DNA from: Olavius algarvensis associated proteobacterium Delta 3
GTDB taxonomy: Bacteria > Desulfobacterota > Desulfobacteria > Desulfobacterales > CAFBRK01
Direction: 5' to 3'
Length of the DNA: 64,000 nt
NCBI GenBank assembly: GCA_903231505.1
Contig: CAFBRK010000216.1
Span: 1-64,000, forward strand
This document shows positions 1 through 9,322 of this stretch, piece after piece. A model generated the notes under the pieces. The model worked only from the letters and a program-made list of their open reading frames with translations, did no database searches and had not been told where the DNA came from. How positions within the stretch are numbered: the stretch's first letter is position 1; the number at the start of each line of letters is the position of its first letter. The translations under genes and the position numbers were made by a program.

Positions 1-392
1 CAGATCGCAATTAAATCATGCTCCCATGTTGGTTGAAAGAGCATGCGTCATGGAGCTAAAGACGGCTCGATAAAACCGGTTCGGGCAACAGCCCGTTGAC
101 ACCTGACAATCCATACATCCCGTGCCAGATGCGTTCGATCCGTTTTGAGGTTGTCAAAGCCGAAGCGAGCCGTTTCGGTGTGACAATCTCTTAGATGTGC
201 AAATGGGTTTAATATGTTGAAGATCGAAGGAATTGGGCATCCGATTATCGAAGCGGACTTCGCGATGCCTCAAAGGTTTATGTAATTGCCCCCCAAGGCA
301 ATAATAAAATTTTGATAAAGGACAGTAATACAAGATTGGCGATGCGTCAATTTACTATTTTGAGAGCATCGAGAGATCCGATCGCCCGTTAC
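1..392. other. Intergenic, no gene recognised
   Basis: No open frame here looks like a protein and no RNA gene is apparent. The stretch is AT-richer than its surroundings and lies downstream of the leftward-reading histidine kinase, so it may hold that gene's 3' end region and the regulatory region of a gene beyond the window edge. I see no clear terminator hairpin. Confidence 0.5.
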
Positions 393-3101
393 TCATTGGT
401 CGATGATGTCCCGGATCGTCCGGGACAGGTCCTCAACGGTAAATGGCTTTTGTAGAAATCCCATGCAACCGCGGTCGAGGATCTCCTGGGCGTCACCATC
501 CAGGTTATATCCGCTGGTCAGGAGCACCCTGCAGTCGGGTCGGATCTCCTTTAACCGGCCGAGCACCTCCCCGCCGGACATGTCCGGCATGATCATATCC
601 AGGATAACCAGATGGATTTCGGCACTTTCCGTTGCATACATGTTCAGGGCGGTTTCGCCACTGCTGGCAACCATGACCTGATACCCCAAGTCGGTGAGAA
701 TGGCCGAGGTGACCTCGAGAATCATTTCTTCATCGTCAATGAGCAGAATGGTCTCCGTCGCCCGGGGAATGGTTTTCTGGGGCTGCTCACCGGAATCGGC
801 GGCGGTATCGATGCCCGGCAGGTAAATGGTGAATGTCGTGCCTTGATTCAGCTCACTCTCCACATGAATGGCGCCGCCATGGTTTTTTACAACCCCGTAG
901 GCCGAAGCGAGTCCAAGCCCGGTCCCCCGCTCCTTTCCTCGATCTTTGGTGGTAAAAAACGGATCAAAGATCTTCTCCTGGGTTTTCTTGTCCATTCCCG
1001 TACCCGTGTCGGCGATGGAAATCACCACATAGTTACCGGGTTCCAGATTAAACGGCTTGGCGTCTTTTTCCAGCAGGCGTAAATTACCGGTTCTCAAGGT
1101 CAGGGTGCCGGAGCCGCCCATCGCCTGCCACGCATTGACGAACATGTTCATCAAGACCTGTTCGAATTGCGATTGAGCAACCTCCACCGGCCACAACCCC
1201 TCGGCCGGATCGATGTTAACGGTAAGTTCTTTGCGGGTCCTTCCGAACATGTCCGCAACTTTTGAAAGCACCACATTCATATCGGTTGCAGACGCGTCAT
1301 ACTTTCCGCTCTGGGCAAGACCCAGCAGCTGGTTGGTGAGTCGGGCACCGCTTTTGACAAATTTCTCGATGGCTTGCAGATGCATATAGTTGGGATCGTC
1401 TTCAGGGGTATTCATCAGGGCCAGGGACGAGTGCCCCTGAACCCCCATGAGCAGGTTGTTGACATCGTGAGCAACGCCACCGGCCAGTGTACCTAACGCC
1501 TCAAGCCGCTGGGCCTGCTGCAATTGTGCCTGGAGCTGTTCTGTTTCGGCTTCCATCCGTTTCTGATCGGTAATGTCTGAAAAGAAGTTGAGCGTGGCCG
1601 GACTCCCGTGCCAATCGATACGCACGCTGGTTACCGAGACCCAGTGGACCGTGTTCTGACTATCGATAATGCGAAAAATATATTTCTCCGGAACGTCCTC
1701 CCCTCGCAATCGTCTGAAATGACGATCGGCAACAAGATCCCTGTCCTCCGGGTAAACAAAATCGAAGGGGTTCGGGTGGGCCACCAGCTCATCGGCGGAA
1801 AGGCCAAAAAATGACTCGATGGTCTTGTTGGCAAAGACCAGGTGACCTTCCTTGGCGATGACGATACCGACACCGACATTTTCTACTACGGTCCGATAGC
1901 GCTCTTCACTGATCTGGAGATCGTCATACACCGCTTTGCTCTCGGTGATATCTTCTCCAATGCCTAAAATCCCAACGATCCGGCCTTCGGCGTCAAAGCG
2001 TGGCGTCAGGTGAAGTTTCATCCAGATCACTCGTCCGTCCTTGGTCTTTTGCCGGGATTCATAGGTCCGGGTGCTCTTCCCCTCGCGGATCTTTTTAACG
2101 ACGGCGGCCACCTTGTCCCGTTCCGCCTGGCTCGGGTAGAGAATATCCACGGTTTTCTTTCCGACAACCTCGTTAGCAGAATATCCATGTATGTTTGTTG
2201 CGCCCCGGTTCCAAAACAGAATATTTCCCTGAAGATCTGTGGATATGATCGATACCGCGTGTGAGCTGTCCAGGATGCTGTTCAGAAATGCGTTTGCATC
2301 TGTCAGTTCATCCTCGATCGTCTTATGCCGGGTGATGTCCCCAAGAATCACCAGGGCGTGATTCGCACTCGTTTCGAGCGGCACAACCGTCACATTCAGG
2401 ATCTGTTCGTTGATCACAATCGGCTCATCGGCACGGATCGATTCACCGGAGGTCGCCGCTGTGGCCAATACCTCATGGATCATGGGGTGATCCCCGCTTT
2501 GAAAAATGTCCACAAACGGACGCCCCAGCAGGTATTGCTCGATGGTGCCGATGATCTCCAAAGCCGCCGGATTGCAAAAGACAATGCGCCGGTCCGTATT
2601 TATCTCAAGAATGCCTTCCGCCATCTTTTCAAGCAACAGGTGAAAATGCTTTTTAGATGCAAGCAGTTCCTGGGTAATCCCCCTGGGGATCACGGCATCC
2701 AGGCCAATGATATTTCCGGATGCGCAATACCGCGCTGCGGCTCGCGGGTCTCGCAGAGTCTCCAGCAAGAAGTCTTTCATCTGGTTCAATGGGGCTTTGG
2801 CAATACACGCATCCGCACCGACCCGATTGAAATTGACCCATTCTTCTGCAGCAATGGCGGAGAGTATCACGATGAACAGGAACTCATACCGCTCGTCATG
2901 TCTCAGTATTTTACACAACGTCTTTCCGTCTATGTTCGGCATCACGTAGTCGATAAACACAACATCGGCCGGAAACGTTTTCAGCGCGTCCAGGGCCCCG
3001 AGGCCATCCTCTGTCGTTTGGACGTTGTAGCCTTCTTTTTTGAGCACATTTTCGGCGAACTTTAAAAACACCGGGTCGTTGTCCACAACAAGAACATTCA
3101 T
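393..3101 (-). CDS. Hybrid sensor histidine kinase (REC-PAS-PAS-PAS-HisKA-HATPase-REC)
   Basis: This 902-residue protein is a phosphorelay sensor kinase with a receiver at each end. The N-terminal receiver (about 1-120) carries the phospho-acceptor D51 in FIDYVMP. Three PAS domains follow (about 155-265, 270-390 and 400-520). The dimerisation/phospho-acceptor helix contains GTLAGGVAHDVNN with the histidine near residue 547. The ATP-binding domain shows NMFVNAWQAM (N box), IADTGTGMD (G1) and GTGLGLA (G2). The C-terminal receiver has its aspartate in VILDMIMPDMSG near residue 833. No membrane segment is present, so it should be cytosolic and sense an internal cue or a partner. No response regulator or output gene lies next to it, so the target is unknown. 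The start ATG is the family-like MNVLVVDNDP. Confidence 0.93.
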   Translation of the reverse strand: MNVLVVDNDPVFLKFAENVLKKEGYNVQTTEDGLGALDALKTFPADVVFIDYVMPNIDGKTLCKILRHDERYEFLFIVILSAIAAEEWVNFNRVGADACIAKAPLNQMKDFLLETLRDPRAAARYCASGNIIGLDAVIPRGITQELLASKKHFHLLLEKMAEGILEINTDRRIVFCNPAALEIIGTIEQYLLGRPFVDIFQSGDHPMIHEVLATAATSGESIRADEPIVINEQILNVTVVPLETSANHALVILGDITRHKTIEDELTDANAFLNSILDSSHAVSIISTDLQGNILFWNRGATNIHGYSANEVVGKKTVDILYPSQAERDKVAAVVKKIREGKSTRTYESRQKTKDGRVIWMKLHLTPRFDAEGRIVGILGIGEDITESKAVYDDLQISEERYRTVVENVGVGIVIAKEGHLVFANKTIESFFGLSADELVAHPNPFDFVYPEDRDLVADRHFRRLRGEDVPEKYIFRIIDSQNTVHWVSVTSVRIDWHGSPATLNFFSDITDQKRMEAETEQLQAQLQQAQRLEALGTLAGGVAHDVNNLLMGVQGHSSLALMNTPEDDPNYMHLQAIEKFVKSGARLTNQLLGLAQSGKYDASATDMNVVLSKVADMFGRTRKELTVNIDPAEGLWPVEVAQSQFEQVLMNMFVNAWQAMGGSGTLTLRTGNLRLLEKDAKPFNLEPGNYVVISIADTGTGMDKKTQEKIFDPFFTTKDRGKERGTGLGLASAYGVVKNHGGAIHVESELNQGTTFTIYLPGIDTAADSGEQPQKTIPRATETILLIDDEEMILEVTSAILTDLGYQVMVASSGETALNMYATESAEIHLVILDMIMPDMSGGEVLGRLKEIRPDCRVLLTSGYNLDGDAQEILDRGCMGFLQKPFTVEDLSRTIRDIIDQ

Positions 3102-3387
3102 CTGCCAGCTCCTGCTTCATTAGAGTTGATTGCAGAATCGCGTTTATCTATTACTAACACAATTTGAGAAAATCGTCATGCTCGACAGTCCGGTATCTAG
3201 TCGTTGCCGTAAACCTGTTCCGATAGAATATAGAATGGGGAAGCTCGGGGCGGATACCTTTTTTCACAGTGCGCTGGAACCATCGGCAGCGCCACGCGAT
3301 CGGTTTTCGCAACGGTACGATAGGGTATACCGATGGCATGGTGTCGCCCAAACGGATCTTAAAAATTCTAACCTCCCTGGGTACCTG

Positions 3388-4047
3388 TCATCCAAACCTC
3401 CCCAGGTACAGATAGCGGCCCAGCCCAATGGTAAATACAAAAATACCGTAAAGGGCGTGTTCCAATACCGACAGCACCAGGGATCCGGAGTCCAGGTATG
3501 TTTTCGCAAACAGAATCCCCCCGATAAAGGTCAGCACCAGGGCGACTGGATTCTGAAAGGCAATATGCATAAACGAAAATGCGGCCGCACTCACAACGAT
3601 GGCCCCCCAATATCCGGGAAATAGCGGACGATAGCGGTGCAGAAGAAAGGCCCGGTGGGTGACACCTTGGGGATATACGGATAGCATCGGATACAGCAGC
3701 AGGAAGAACATATAAATTACGGGATGGCTTTTGGGAAAGCCGAACAGCAATTCCGGTCTGAACGCAACGGTGGCCCCCCCGATCAGCAGACACCCCAACA
3801 GGAGACGGATCAGCATTGGTCGGACCAGTTGTTTCCATGCTCCCAGTCGTACCAGCCGCCGGTTGTCAAACCCGGGATCACGGATCAGTATGAGGAGGCA
3901 TATCAGAGAGAACAGGATGAGCAGCGGAATCGAATAGATAGGAATCCATCCGGCCGCAAAGATGCCGGGCAGGCCGAAAAAAACAGCCGTAAATTCGAAC
4001 AGAAGGTACGATTTTCGAGAGGGCCGTAGACGCATTGGCTGTTTCAT
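3388..4047 (-). CDS. CPBP-family intramembrane protease-like protein, active site altered
   Basis: The protein has 219 residues and several hydrophobic helices. Its C-terminal half matches the CPBP (Rce1/CAAX protease) family: FSFMH corresponds to the FxxxH motif and EHALYG to the last histidine motif. The first motif, normally EExxxR, reads QGVTHR within YPQGVTHRAFLLHRY, so the arginine is kept but both glutamate positions are Q and G. In the family the glutamate is a catalytic or zinc-site residue, so activity is doubtful. A scaffolding role or a substitution peculiar to this strain are both possible. It is a single gene; the divergent neighbour begins about 100 bp away. Confidence 0.75.
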   Translation of the reverse strand: MKQPMRLRPSRKSYLLFEFTAVFFGLPGIFAAGWIPIYSIPLLILFSLICLLILIRDPGFDNRRLVRLGAWKQLVRPMLIRLLLGCLLIGGATVAFRPELLFGFPKSHPVIYMFFLLLYPMLSVYPQGVTHRAFLLHRYRPLFPGYWGAIVVSAAAFSFMHIAFQNPVALVLTFIGGILFAKTYLDSGSLVLSVLEHALYGIFVFTIGLGRYLYLGRFG

Positions 4048-4152
4048 GATAAATAGGTTTCACCGGAAACCAACGCCGCTTGCATTTCGGATGGACAGGT
4101 TACCGGCAATGATCCAACCACGAACACTCAAGACAGCGAGTCGAGAAGTTCC

Positions 4153-4377
4153 ATGGTATCACACCGATCAAAACTGCTTCTGGCATGCATATCGGGCATC
4201 ATCCTGGGGATCCTGGCGGTGATCTACGGCTTCGAGGTGGTCAGCGCTCCCCGGGTCAAAGAGTACCACGAATTGGTATGGGTGCTTGGCGGCCTGACAC
4301 TGGTCATTGTCTGTACCGCGGGCCTTCTGTGGAAGGCCCGGAAGGGGCGGACACAACCCGGTAAATCCCAACCCTAA
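4153..4377 (+). CDS. Small two-helix membrane protein
   Basis: This 74-residue protein has two predicted transmembrane helices, roughly residues 8-28 (LLLACISGIILGILAVIYGF) and 41-61 (LVWVLGGLTLVIVCTAGLLW), followed by a basic tail. The distribution of charges (RSK before the first helix, RKGR after the second) suggests both termini are cytoplasmic. No conserved domain is recognised. It starts between a divergent CPBP-like gene and a convergent PAP2 phosphatase gene. It could be a real small membrane protein; coding evidence is limited to its clean hydrophobic pattern and an AG-rich stretch (gagaag) before the ATG. Confidence 0.55.
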   Translation: MVSHRSKLLLACISGIILGILAVIYGFEVVSAPRVKEYHELVWVLGGLTLVIVCTAGLLWKARKGRTQPGKSQP

Positions 4378-4465
4378 ACACATCCCCGCGTGCGCACCCC
4401 GACGCCTTCTGCCGTCCCCACCCGCAGGCGTTCATCCTCAGACATGCGTCCATGGATCCATCGGG

Positions 4466-5584
4466 CTACGGGATCTCCTGAAGATCCACCGTCACGGCGT
4501 CTTTCAGAGCCTCGGGAAGGTTTACGTCGACCTGGTGGGTAAGCTCCGAAAAATACCCCTTCGGCTGAACCGTCAACACGATCCGCGCCACCGGCGATGA
4601 TATGTCCTCTTCCATGAGCAGACCGTGGGAAGCGTTGGCCCATCCGAAGCCGGACGCATGAATAATAACCCGACCGCTGTCCATGGGCCGATACGACACA
4701 TGGAAGCGATCCGGGGGCGCATTGATGACAATCTGAAGCATCCGGGTCCCGGGCGGCACCGGGAAGGGCCGGACGTAGGTTTCGTAAAACGGACGGCGGG
4801 TGAAGAAAGCGGCCGAGATCAGCGCCAGAAGGACCGGCAGGCCATAGATGAGCAGACGGCGTCGGGCCGGCGAAAGCGTCCGTTCCGGCCGGGCTTCGGA
4901 GTCCGGGATCTTGAGAATGAAGTAGTAAAGCACCCCGGCAACCAGTAGAATGATCCCCAAGGACCACAGGGTGTCGGTTGGAAAGTGCCCTCCGTCAACA
5001 ATGCGCCCCACACTGACCACGGCTCCGTACAGAATGCCGAAAGATCCGCCAAGATAGGCGACTCGGGGATAGCGGCGGCGGAGAAAAAAAAGTGTGACAA
5101 AGATATATCCCATGGTGCAGTGGCCGCACGGAAACGATTGACCCTTTCCCGGCGTCCCCGGCTGGAGCGGGGAGCGGTATTCCCATTGCCCGCCGAATTC
5201 CGTGATCTGTCCGGGCCGTGGTCTTCCCCAAAACGGTTTCAGCGCCGAATTGACGATCAATCCGCCCCCAATCACCGCTGTTAGAAAGATCAGAAGGGCG
5301 TCGCGACGCCAGTGACGGTATTGCTTGCGGGCAACACCGGCCGCGAGCAGCACCAGAGACCCCGCCGTCAGCACAACGCCAGGAACCGTGCCGTAGCGAT
5401 AAAGCCAGTTCCAAGGGGGCGTTCCGTTCAGGAACCAGCCGGATGACGCCGTATAGAAGAGGCGACTGATACGACGGTCCAAGTCCATGTAATCGAACAG
5501 TCCGGTGACAACCAGAAGGCTGCCGAAGACGGCAGCCAGAAATATCCATCCGTTGCGCCGGTGATGTGGAATCGGTCGGTCCAT
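4466..5584 (-). CDS. PAP2-family membrane phosphatase with C-terminal extra domain
   Basis: The protein is a polytopic PAP2 (type 2 phosphatidic acid phosphatase) enzyme that probably removes phosphate from a lipid-linked substrate at the outer face of the inner membrane. The three signature motifs are visible: KPFWGRPRP (KxxxxxxRP type), PCGH in SFPCGHCTMG (PSGH with Ser to Cys), and GRIVDGGHFPTD (SRxxxxxHxxxD type). About six helices are followed by a further helix and a roughly 90-residue C-terminal part, rich in beta-type sequence, that ordinary PAP2 enzymes lack. I start at MDRPIPHHRR rather than 29 codons upstream because the longer N-terminus runs into repeat-like DNA. The substrate could be undecaprenyl pyrophosphate, lipid A or a phospholipid; the sequence does not decide. 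Confidence 0.85.
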   Translation of the reverse strand: MDRPIPHHRRNGWIFLAAVFGSLLVVTGLFDYMDLDRRISRLFYTASSGWFLNGTPPWNWLYRYGTVPGVVLTAGSLVLLAAGVARKQYRHWRRDALLIFLTAVIGGGLIVNSALKPFWGRPRPGQITEFGGQWEYRSPLQPGTPGKGQSFPCGHCTMGYIFVTLFFLRRRYPRVAYLGGSFGILYGAVVSVGRIVDGGHFPTDTLWSLGIILLVAGVLYYFILKIPDSEARPERTLSPARRRLLIYGLPVLLALISAAFFTRRPFYETYVRPFPVPPGTRMLQIVINAPPDRFHVSYRPMDSGRVIIHASGFGWANASHGLLMEEDISSPVARIVLTVQPKGYFSELTHQVDVNLPEALKDAVTVDLQEIP

Positions 5585-5962
5585 GGGTCTTAGGTGGTAT
5601 CCCGAAAATAATGGGTTATGCACAAGATAACGCCACTGCCAGAATCCCGTTCCGGACCGCCCCGGTTCCATCGGAACGTCGTTATGACAACGACGGCACC
5701 GCCAGCTTTAGCGTTTGTCGGAAATAGATTTTATGTTATGTCCCGCGAGCATTTTATGAAATCCTGTGTTCATGGTGTGTCCGGGCTGGCTGATTCTCGG
5801 TGAACGATTCACGGTGACACAAACTATCGCATCCGCGGCCATATTCGCCGGTATCTATCTCAGCCAGGCCGGCAACGGCAAAGAACGTCTCTCAAGGGAG
5901 GCGCTACCGGCATGATTGAACTCCGGCGGACGTGTCGCCATCGGGTCTCATCGCCGGAAGGG
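5585..5962. other. Intergenic with a partial dispersed repeat
   Basis: Apart from a diverged partial copy of the short dispersed repeat near 5627-5655, I see no gene or RNA in this stretch. It separates the leftward PAP2 gene from the end of the leftward stress-protein gene. Confidence 0.5.
5627..5655 (+). repeat. Short dispersed repeat A, partial diverged copy
   Basis: The stretch contains TGCCAGAATCCCGTTCCGG, which resembles the core CAGAATTCCGTTCCGA found in copies near 10250, 15740, 34515 and 39475. The 3' half of the element (GCCTGACTCAAGGTCC) is missing here. Confidence 0.4.
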
Positions 5963-6385
5963 TTATCGAACGACCAACACCGGACACGGCGCCGTGCGCA
6001 GCACCCGATGGGTCGCGCTGCCCAGAACCAGCCCTTTTAGCTCGGATCGTCCCCGGAGACCCATCACAATCACATCGCATCCCTCGATGTCCGCAATCTT
6101 GGATACGATGTCGCCGGCGCGCCCTTCCTCAACCTTGTCGCTAAAGGAGACACCGCTTTTCTTTAACAGCGCAATAAACGGATCCATGATGCGATGGGCG
6201 TCATCCCGTATTCCCGCCGCCGCCAACTCAAAATAGGGTTCGCCGGGGGAGACCGGAAACGGTCGATGGCAGTGAAGCAGCAGAATCTCTCCCTGCATCA
6301 TCTTGGCGACTTCCACGGCGTATTCGGCCGCCTTCATGGAATGATCGGACCCATCGACGGCCAACAGGATTTTGTTGATCTGCAT
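5963..6385 (-). CDS. Universal stress protein, UspA family
   Basis: This 140-residue single-domain Usp starts with the usual KILLAVDGSDHSMKAAEYAV strand-helix. It ends with the nucleotide-binding signature GLRGRSELKGLVLGSATHRV followed by PCPVLVV, i.e. the G-2x-G-9x-G(S/T) pattern of ATP-binding Usp proteins. It should be a cytosolic ATP-binding dimer involved in stress or energy-limitation survival. The ATG is preceded by a good ribosome-binding site (GGGAGGCAAAC), and a sigma70-like promoter lies about 40-70 bp upstream. It is transcribed alone. Confidence 0.93.
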   Translation of the reverse strand: MQINKILLAVDGSDHSMKAAEYAVEVAKMMQGEILLLHCHRPFPVSPGEPYFELAAAGIRDDAHRIMDPFIALLKKSGVSFSDKVEEGRAGDIVSKIADIEGCDVIVMGLRGRSELKGLVLGSATHRVLRTAPCPVLVVR

Positions 6386-6423
6386 GTTTGCCTCCCGTTA
6401 GTGAAATCGCCCTTCCGTTCACA

Positions 6424-6453
6424 TAAATACCTGAAATAAATACACTCTGTCAA
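6424..6453 (-). promoter_or_regulatory. Sigma70-like promoter of the Usp gene
   Basis: Read leftwards, TTGACA (6448-6453) is followed after 18 bp by TATTTA (6424-6429). This precedes the Usp start at 6385 with room for a short leader. It is judged by consensus match only. Confidence 0.5.
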
Positions 6454-6497
6454 TTGCCAGGGAAAACCGGCCTGTCCGCACCGGTCAGGGCTTTATA

Positions 6498-6635
6498 GTG
6501 GTTGTCATAAATATGTTCCGTTTGCAGACATAAGGAAACGATGACCGCAGAGTCGCAGAGGACGCAAAGGAACTGTATTTTTCCCAGAATCCCTGAGAGG
6601 GGGATACCGGGAAAGGGCCCCAGCAACATATTGAA
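6498..6635 (+). repeat. Dispersed repeat B, copy 1 (138 bp)
   Basis: This stretch aligns without gaps to the reverse complement of 34677-34814, with about a dozen differences by eye. Landmarks are ATATGTTCCGTTTGCAGACA, CCGCAGAGTCGCA and an internal imperfect hairpin with arms TTTCCCAGAATCCC and GGGATACCGGGAAA. No open frame is conserved, so it is a non-coding intergenic element. Confidence 0.85.
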
Positions 6636-6878
6636 CCGTGTTTTATTTGACCGATCCCCCATGCTTGCGTACAATATTCGTACTATGACCGACAGGCCCT
6701 GTATGTCGGTGGTCGCCAGCGAAAAGACAAGGGGCCCCTTCCCCGGCCGCGTTGATAAATGCGGACCGCCACGGGGCGAAACAGGTCGTCGACCCGGTAC
6801 GTTGTGGCGTGTTCCCGTCACCATACCACGCCGGCCGGACCTGCTGTAAAGCGGTACAACAGATTTTAATTACCGATT

Positions 6879-7613
6879 ATGGCGATTTCCGATACATACC
6901 TTGACCGATATGCCGCCCGTAAAAATCGTCGCTGCCTGTCTTGCGGAAGTTCCCTGGCCGGCTCCCGCCGCAGATACTGCGGTATCGATTGTCGACAGAC
7001 GCTTCGAAGAAAACTCAACGCCCGAACCGGGTTGTTGAAAGCCTTGAACACACGCTATGCATCGTTTTATTTCACGGATGCGGTCATCGTGATGGATGTT
7101 CTGCCCTATAATGCTTCGGAAATTTTCAGCTTTATCTATCCTCGCACGGAGAAGTGCCCGCCGGTCCAGGATTTCTGCCGGATGTCCGATACCCTTGGAA
7201 ATGCCTGGTGGGCGGAGCGCCGCAGGACGAATAAAAAATATCTGGCCAATATTCACGTGCTCAATCATGCGAACCGTGGTGACCAGAGGGTTGACGACGT
7301 CCGGCCGGTGGAAATCCGTATGCCCTCGGTCAGGGGTAAGGCATTGATTCGACTCCGCCTGGGAAAACACGATCTGGAATTAAAAGAGGTCCACAAACGG
7401 ATCAAACGGGCCTTTCGGGCCCAGGCCATGATCCACCACCCGGACAAAGGCGGCAACAACGCCGCCTTTCGCAACGTCGTTCACGCCTACGAAGAGCTCA
7501 TTTCATGGGCTGAAAGCCCATCGTTCATTACCCGTCGCGGTTTTCCCGACAAATGGTTCTACGATGGCAACCGGAATCGATGGGTACAGCCGACACCGGA
7601 ACCCAAAGGTTAA
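6879..7613 (+). CDS. J-domain protein with N-terminal zinc finger
   Basis: This 244-residue protein has a treble-clef/zinc-ribbon-like CxxC-x11-CxxxC at the N-terminus (C19, C22, C34, C38). Its C-terminal region (about 165-212) reads as helices II and III of a J domain, with HPD at 187-189 in IHHPDKGGNNAAFR. J domains stimulate Hsp70 (DnaK) ATPase; here the Hsp70-binding part is at the C-terminus, unlike classical DnaJ. The middle (about 50-160) is unrecognised and probably binds the client. No G/F region or DnaJ-type central zinc domain is present, so it is a specialised type III co-chaperone. It stands alone between the repeat-bearing region and the rfb genes. Confidence 0.75.
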   Translation: MAISDTYLDRYAARKNRRCLSCGSSLAGSRRRYCGIDCRQTLRRKLNARTGLLKALNTRYASFYFTDAVIVMDVLPYNASEIFSFIYPRTEKCPPVQDFCRMSDTLGNAWWAERRRTNKKYLANIHVLNHANRGDQRVDDVRPVEIRMPSVRGKALIRLRLGKHDLELKEVHKRIKRAFRAQAMIHHPDKGGNNAAFRNVVHAYEELISWAESPSFITRRGFPDKWFYDGNRNRWVQPTPEPKG

Positions 7614-7810
7614 CCCAAACAATGCATGAAATCTTTTCAGCATTTGGATAGAAAGGTAAACTATCGACCTGTTATCGTGAAATTGGGCATTTTCAGCAAA
7701 ATGTGATTTTCCGTGTGCACCAGGATTTGAAGAACAACCTGAACATATTTCATCCAATACCCGGACAAATGGTATTCCAATATGCGAACAATCGTCGTAT
7801 AATCAGTGTA

Positions 7811-7839
7811 TTGACATCCATCCAAAACCCCCATAAAAG
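7811..7839 (+). promoter_or_regulatory. Possible promoter of rfbACD
   Basis: TTGACA (7811-7816) is followed after 17 bp by TAAAAG. The match to a -10 box is weak, but it is the best sigma70-like site ahead of the rfb genes, about 45 bp before the rfbA start. Confidence 0.3.
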
Positions 7840-7883
7840 AATGTTGTCCAACTTTCTCAATCCATTGCACCGAAAGGAGGTCC

Positions 7884-8768
7884 ATGAAAGGCATTATCCT
7901 GGCCGGTGGTTCCGGAACGCGGCTTTATCCAATCACAACGGTCATCAGCAAACAGCTCCTGCCGATTTATGACAAACCGATGATCTATTATCCCCTTTCT
8001 GTGATGCTTCTCGCCGGCATCCGGGAAATCCTGGTGATTTCCACCCCCCACGACCTCCCCCTGTTTCGAAAATTGCTAAGGGACGGTCGACAGTGGGGAA
8101 TCTCCTTAACCTATGCCGAACAGCCCAGACCCGAGGGCCTGGCCCAGGCATTTGTCATCGGTAAAGACTTTATCGCCGATGGTCGGGTATGTATGATCCT
8201 CGGCGACAACGTATTCTACGGCCAGGGGTTGTCTCAACAATTGCTTCACGCCCGGCAACGGTCAACAGGTGCCACGGTCTTCGGCTACTGGGTCAAAGAC
8301 CCCCAGAGGTACGGGGTGGTGGAATTTGATCCATCCGGCAGGGTGCTGGGTATCGCGGAGAAACCCGCACAACCCAAGTCCAATTATGCGGTTACCGGAC
8401 TCTATTTCTATGACAATCAGGTCCGCGACATCGCCGCCGCGTTAACACCGTCTGCCCGGGGGGAGCTGGAAATCACCGATGTCAACAACGCCTACCTGAC
8501 CATGGGCAAACTTCATGTGGAGCGTCTCGGCAGGGGCATTGCATGGCTTGACACCGGCACCCACAAAACCCTCATGCAGGCCTCGAATTTTATTGAAGCC
8601 ATCGAAAACAGACAGGGATTAAAAGTCGCCTGTGTCGAAGAAATCGCCTATCGGATGGGCTACATCGATGCTGCCCAGCTGGAATCCCTGGCCGGAGAGA
8701 TGATCACCAACAACTACGGTAAATATCTTATGGAGCTATTGACCATGGAGACCCGGCCATGGAGGTAA
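7884..8768 (+). CDS. rfbA: Glucose-1-phosphate thymidylyltransferase
   Basis: The enzyme makes dTDP-glucose from dTTP and glucose-1-phosphate, the first step of dTDP-L-rhamnose synthesis. The nucleotidyltransferase signature [11 protein letters not shown] is at the N-terminus. Further family blocks are [12 protein letters not shown], the metal-binding region ILGDNVFYG, and [19 protein letters not shown]. At 294 residues it has the usual full length. A strong ribosome-binding site (GAAAGGAGGTCC) precedes the ATG. The stop overlaps the rfbC start by 10 bp, so the two should be translationally coupled. Confidence 0.97.
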   Translation: MKGIILAGGSGTRLYPITTVISKQLLPIYDKPMIYYPLSVMLLAGIREILVISTPHDLPLFRKLLRDGRQWGISLTYAEQPRPEGLAQAFVIGKDFIADGRVCMILGDNVFYGQGLSQQLLHARQRSTGATVFGYWVKDPQRYGVVEFDPSGRVLGIAEKPAQPKSNYAVTGLYFYDNQVRDIAAALTPSARGELEITDVNNAYLTMGKLHVERLGRGIAWLDTGTHKTLMQASNFIEAIENRQGLKVACVEEIAYRMGYIDAAQLESLAGEMITNNYGKYLMELLTMETRPWR

Positions 8769-9322
8769 TCCCGACGGCCTTTCCCGGCGTATTGCTCATC
8801 AAACCCCGCATGTTTCGGGATCAACGGGGGTTTTTCATGGAAACATTCCACGACAATCGTTACCGTGAGCTGGGCATCGACTGCCGATTCGTTCAGGACA
8901 ACCTATCCCGGTCCAGCCGAGGCACGCTGCGCGGACTCCACTACCAGAAACAGCGTCCCCAGGCCAAACTGGTGCAGGCGATAGTCGGGGAGATTTTCGA
9001 TGTCGCTGTGGACGTCCGCCCCGGGTCGCCCTTCTTCGGCAGATGGGTGGGAGAACGGCTCACCGGTGACAATGGGCACCAGCTGTACATTCCGGAGGGA
9101 TTCGCTCATGGATTCTGTGTGCTGAGCGACGAGGCCGTGTTCATCTACAAATGCACGGATTTCTACGCCCCGGAGGATGAAGGCGGAGTCCTCTGGTCTG
9201 ATCCGGATCTTGCCATCGAGTGGCCCGTCTCCGTCCCGGTCCTCTCCGAGAAGGACAGGTCTCTGCCGCTGCTTCAGGATCTCGGTGAAGATGACTTACC
9301 GCAAACCGGGGTCCACCGATGA
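8759..9322 (+). CDS. rfbC: dTDP-4-dehydrorhamnose 3,5-epimerase
   Basis: This 187-residue cupin-fold epimerase converts dTDP-4-keto-6-deoxyglucose to dTDP-4-keto-L-rhamnose. Family landmarks are RGFFMETF near the N-terminus, [18 protein letters not shown] with the catalytic-region histidine, [16 protein letters not shown], and [20 protein letters not shown]. It overlaps rfbA by 10 bp and rfbD by 4 bp (ATGA-type junction), so it sits in the middle of a tight three-gene unit. Confidence 0.97.
   Translation: MEVIPTAFPGVLLIKPRMFRDQRGFFMETFHDNRYRELGIDCRFVQDNLSRSSRGTLRGLHYQKQRPQAKLVQAIVGEIFDVAVDVRPGSPFFGRWVGERLTGDNGHQLYIPEGFAHGFCVLSDEAVFIYKCTDFYAPEDEGGVLWSDPDLAIEWPVSVPVLSEKDRSLPLLQDLGEDDLPQTGVHR

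Larger units (their letters stand above)
6386..6878. other. Intergenic region holding a promoter and a 138-bp repeat
   Basis: This region has no credible gene. It holds the likely uspA promoter (6424-6453) and copy 1 of dispersed repeat B (6498-6635). The remaining 240 bp up to the J-domain gene shows nothing I recognise. Confidence 0.6.

Noticed and set aside
2325-3065. A 246-codon plus-strand frame antisense to the sensor kinase
   Set aside because: The minus strand carries receiver and PAS motifs over the same bases; the plus frame has no recognisable protein.
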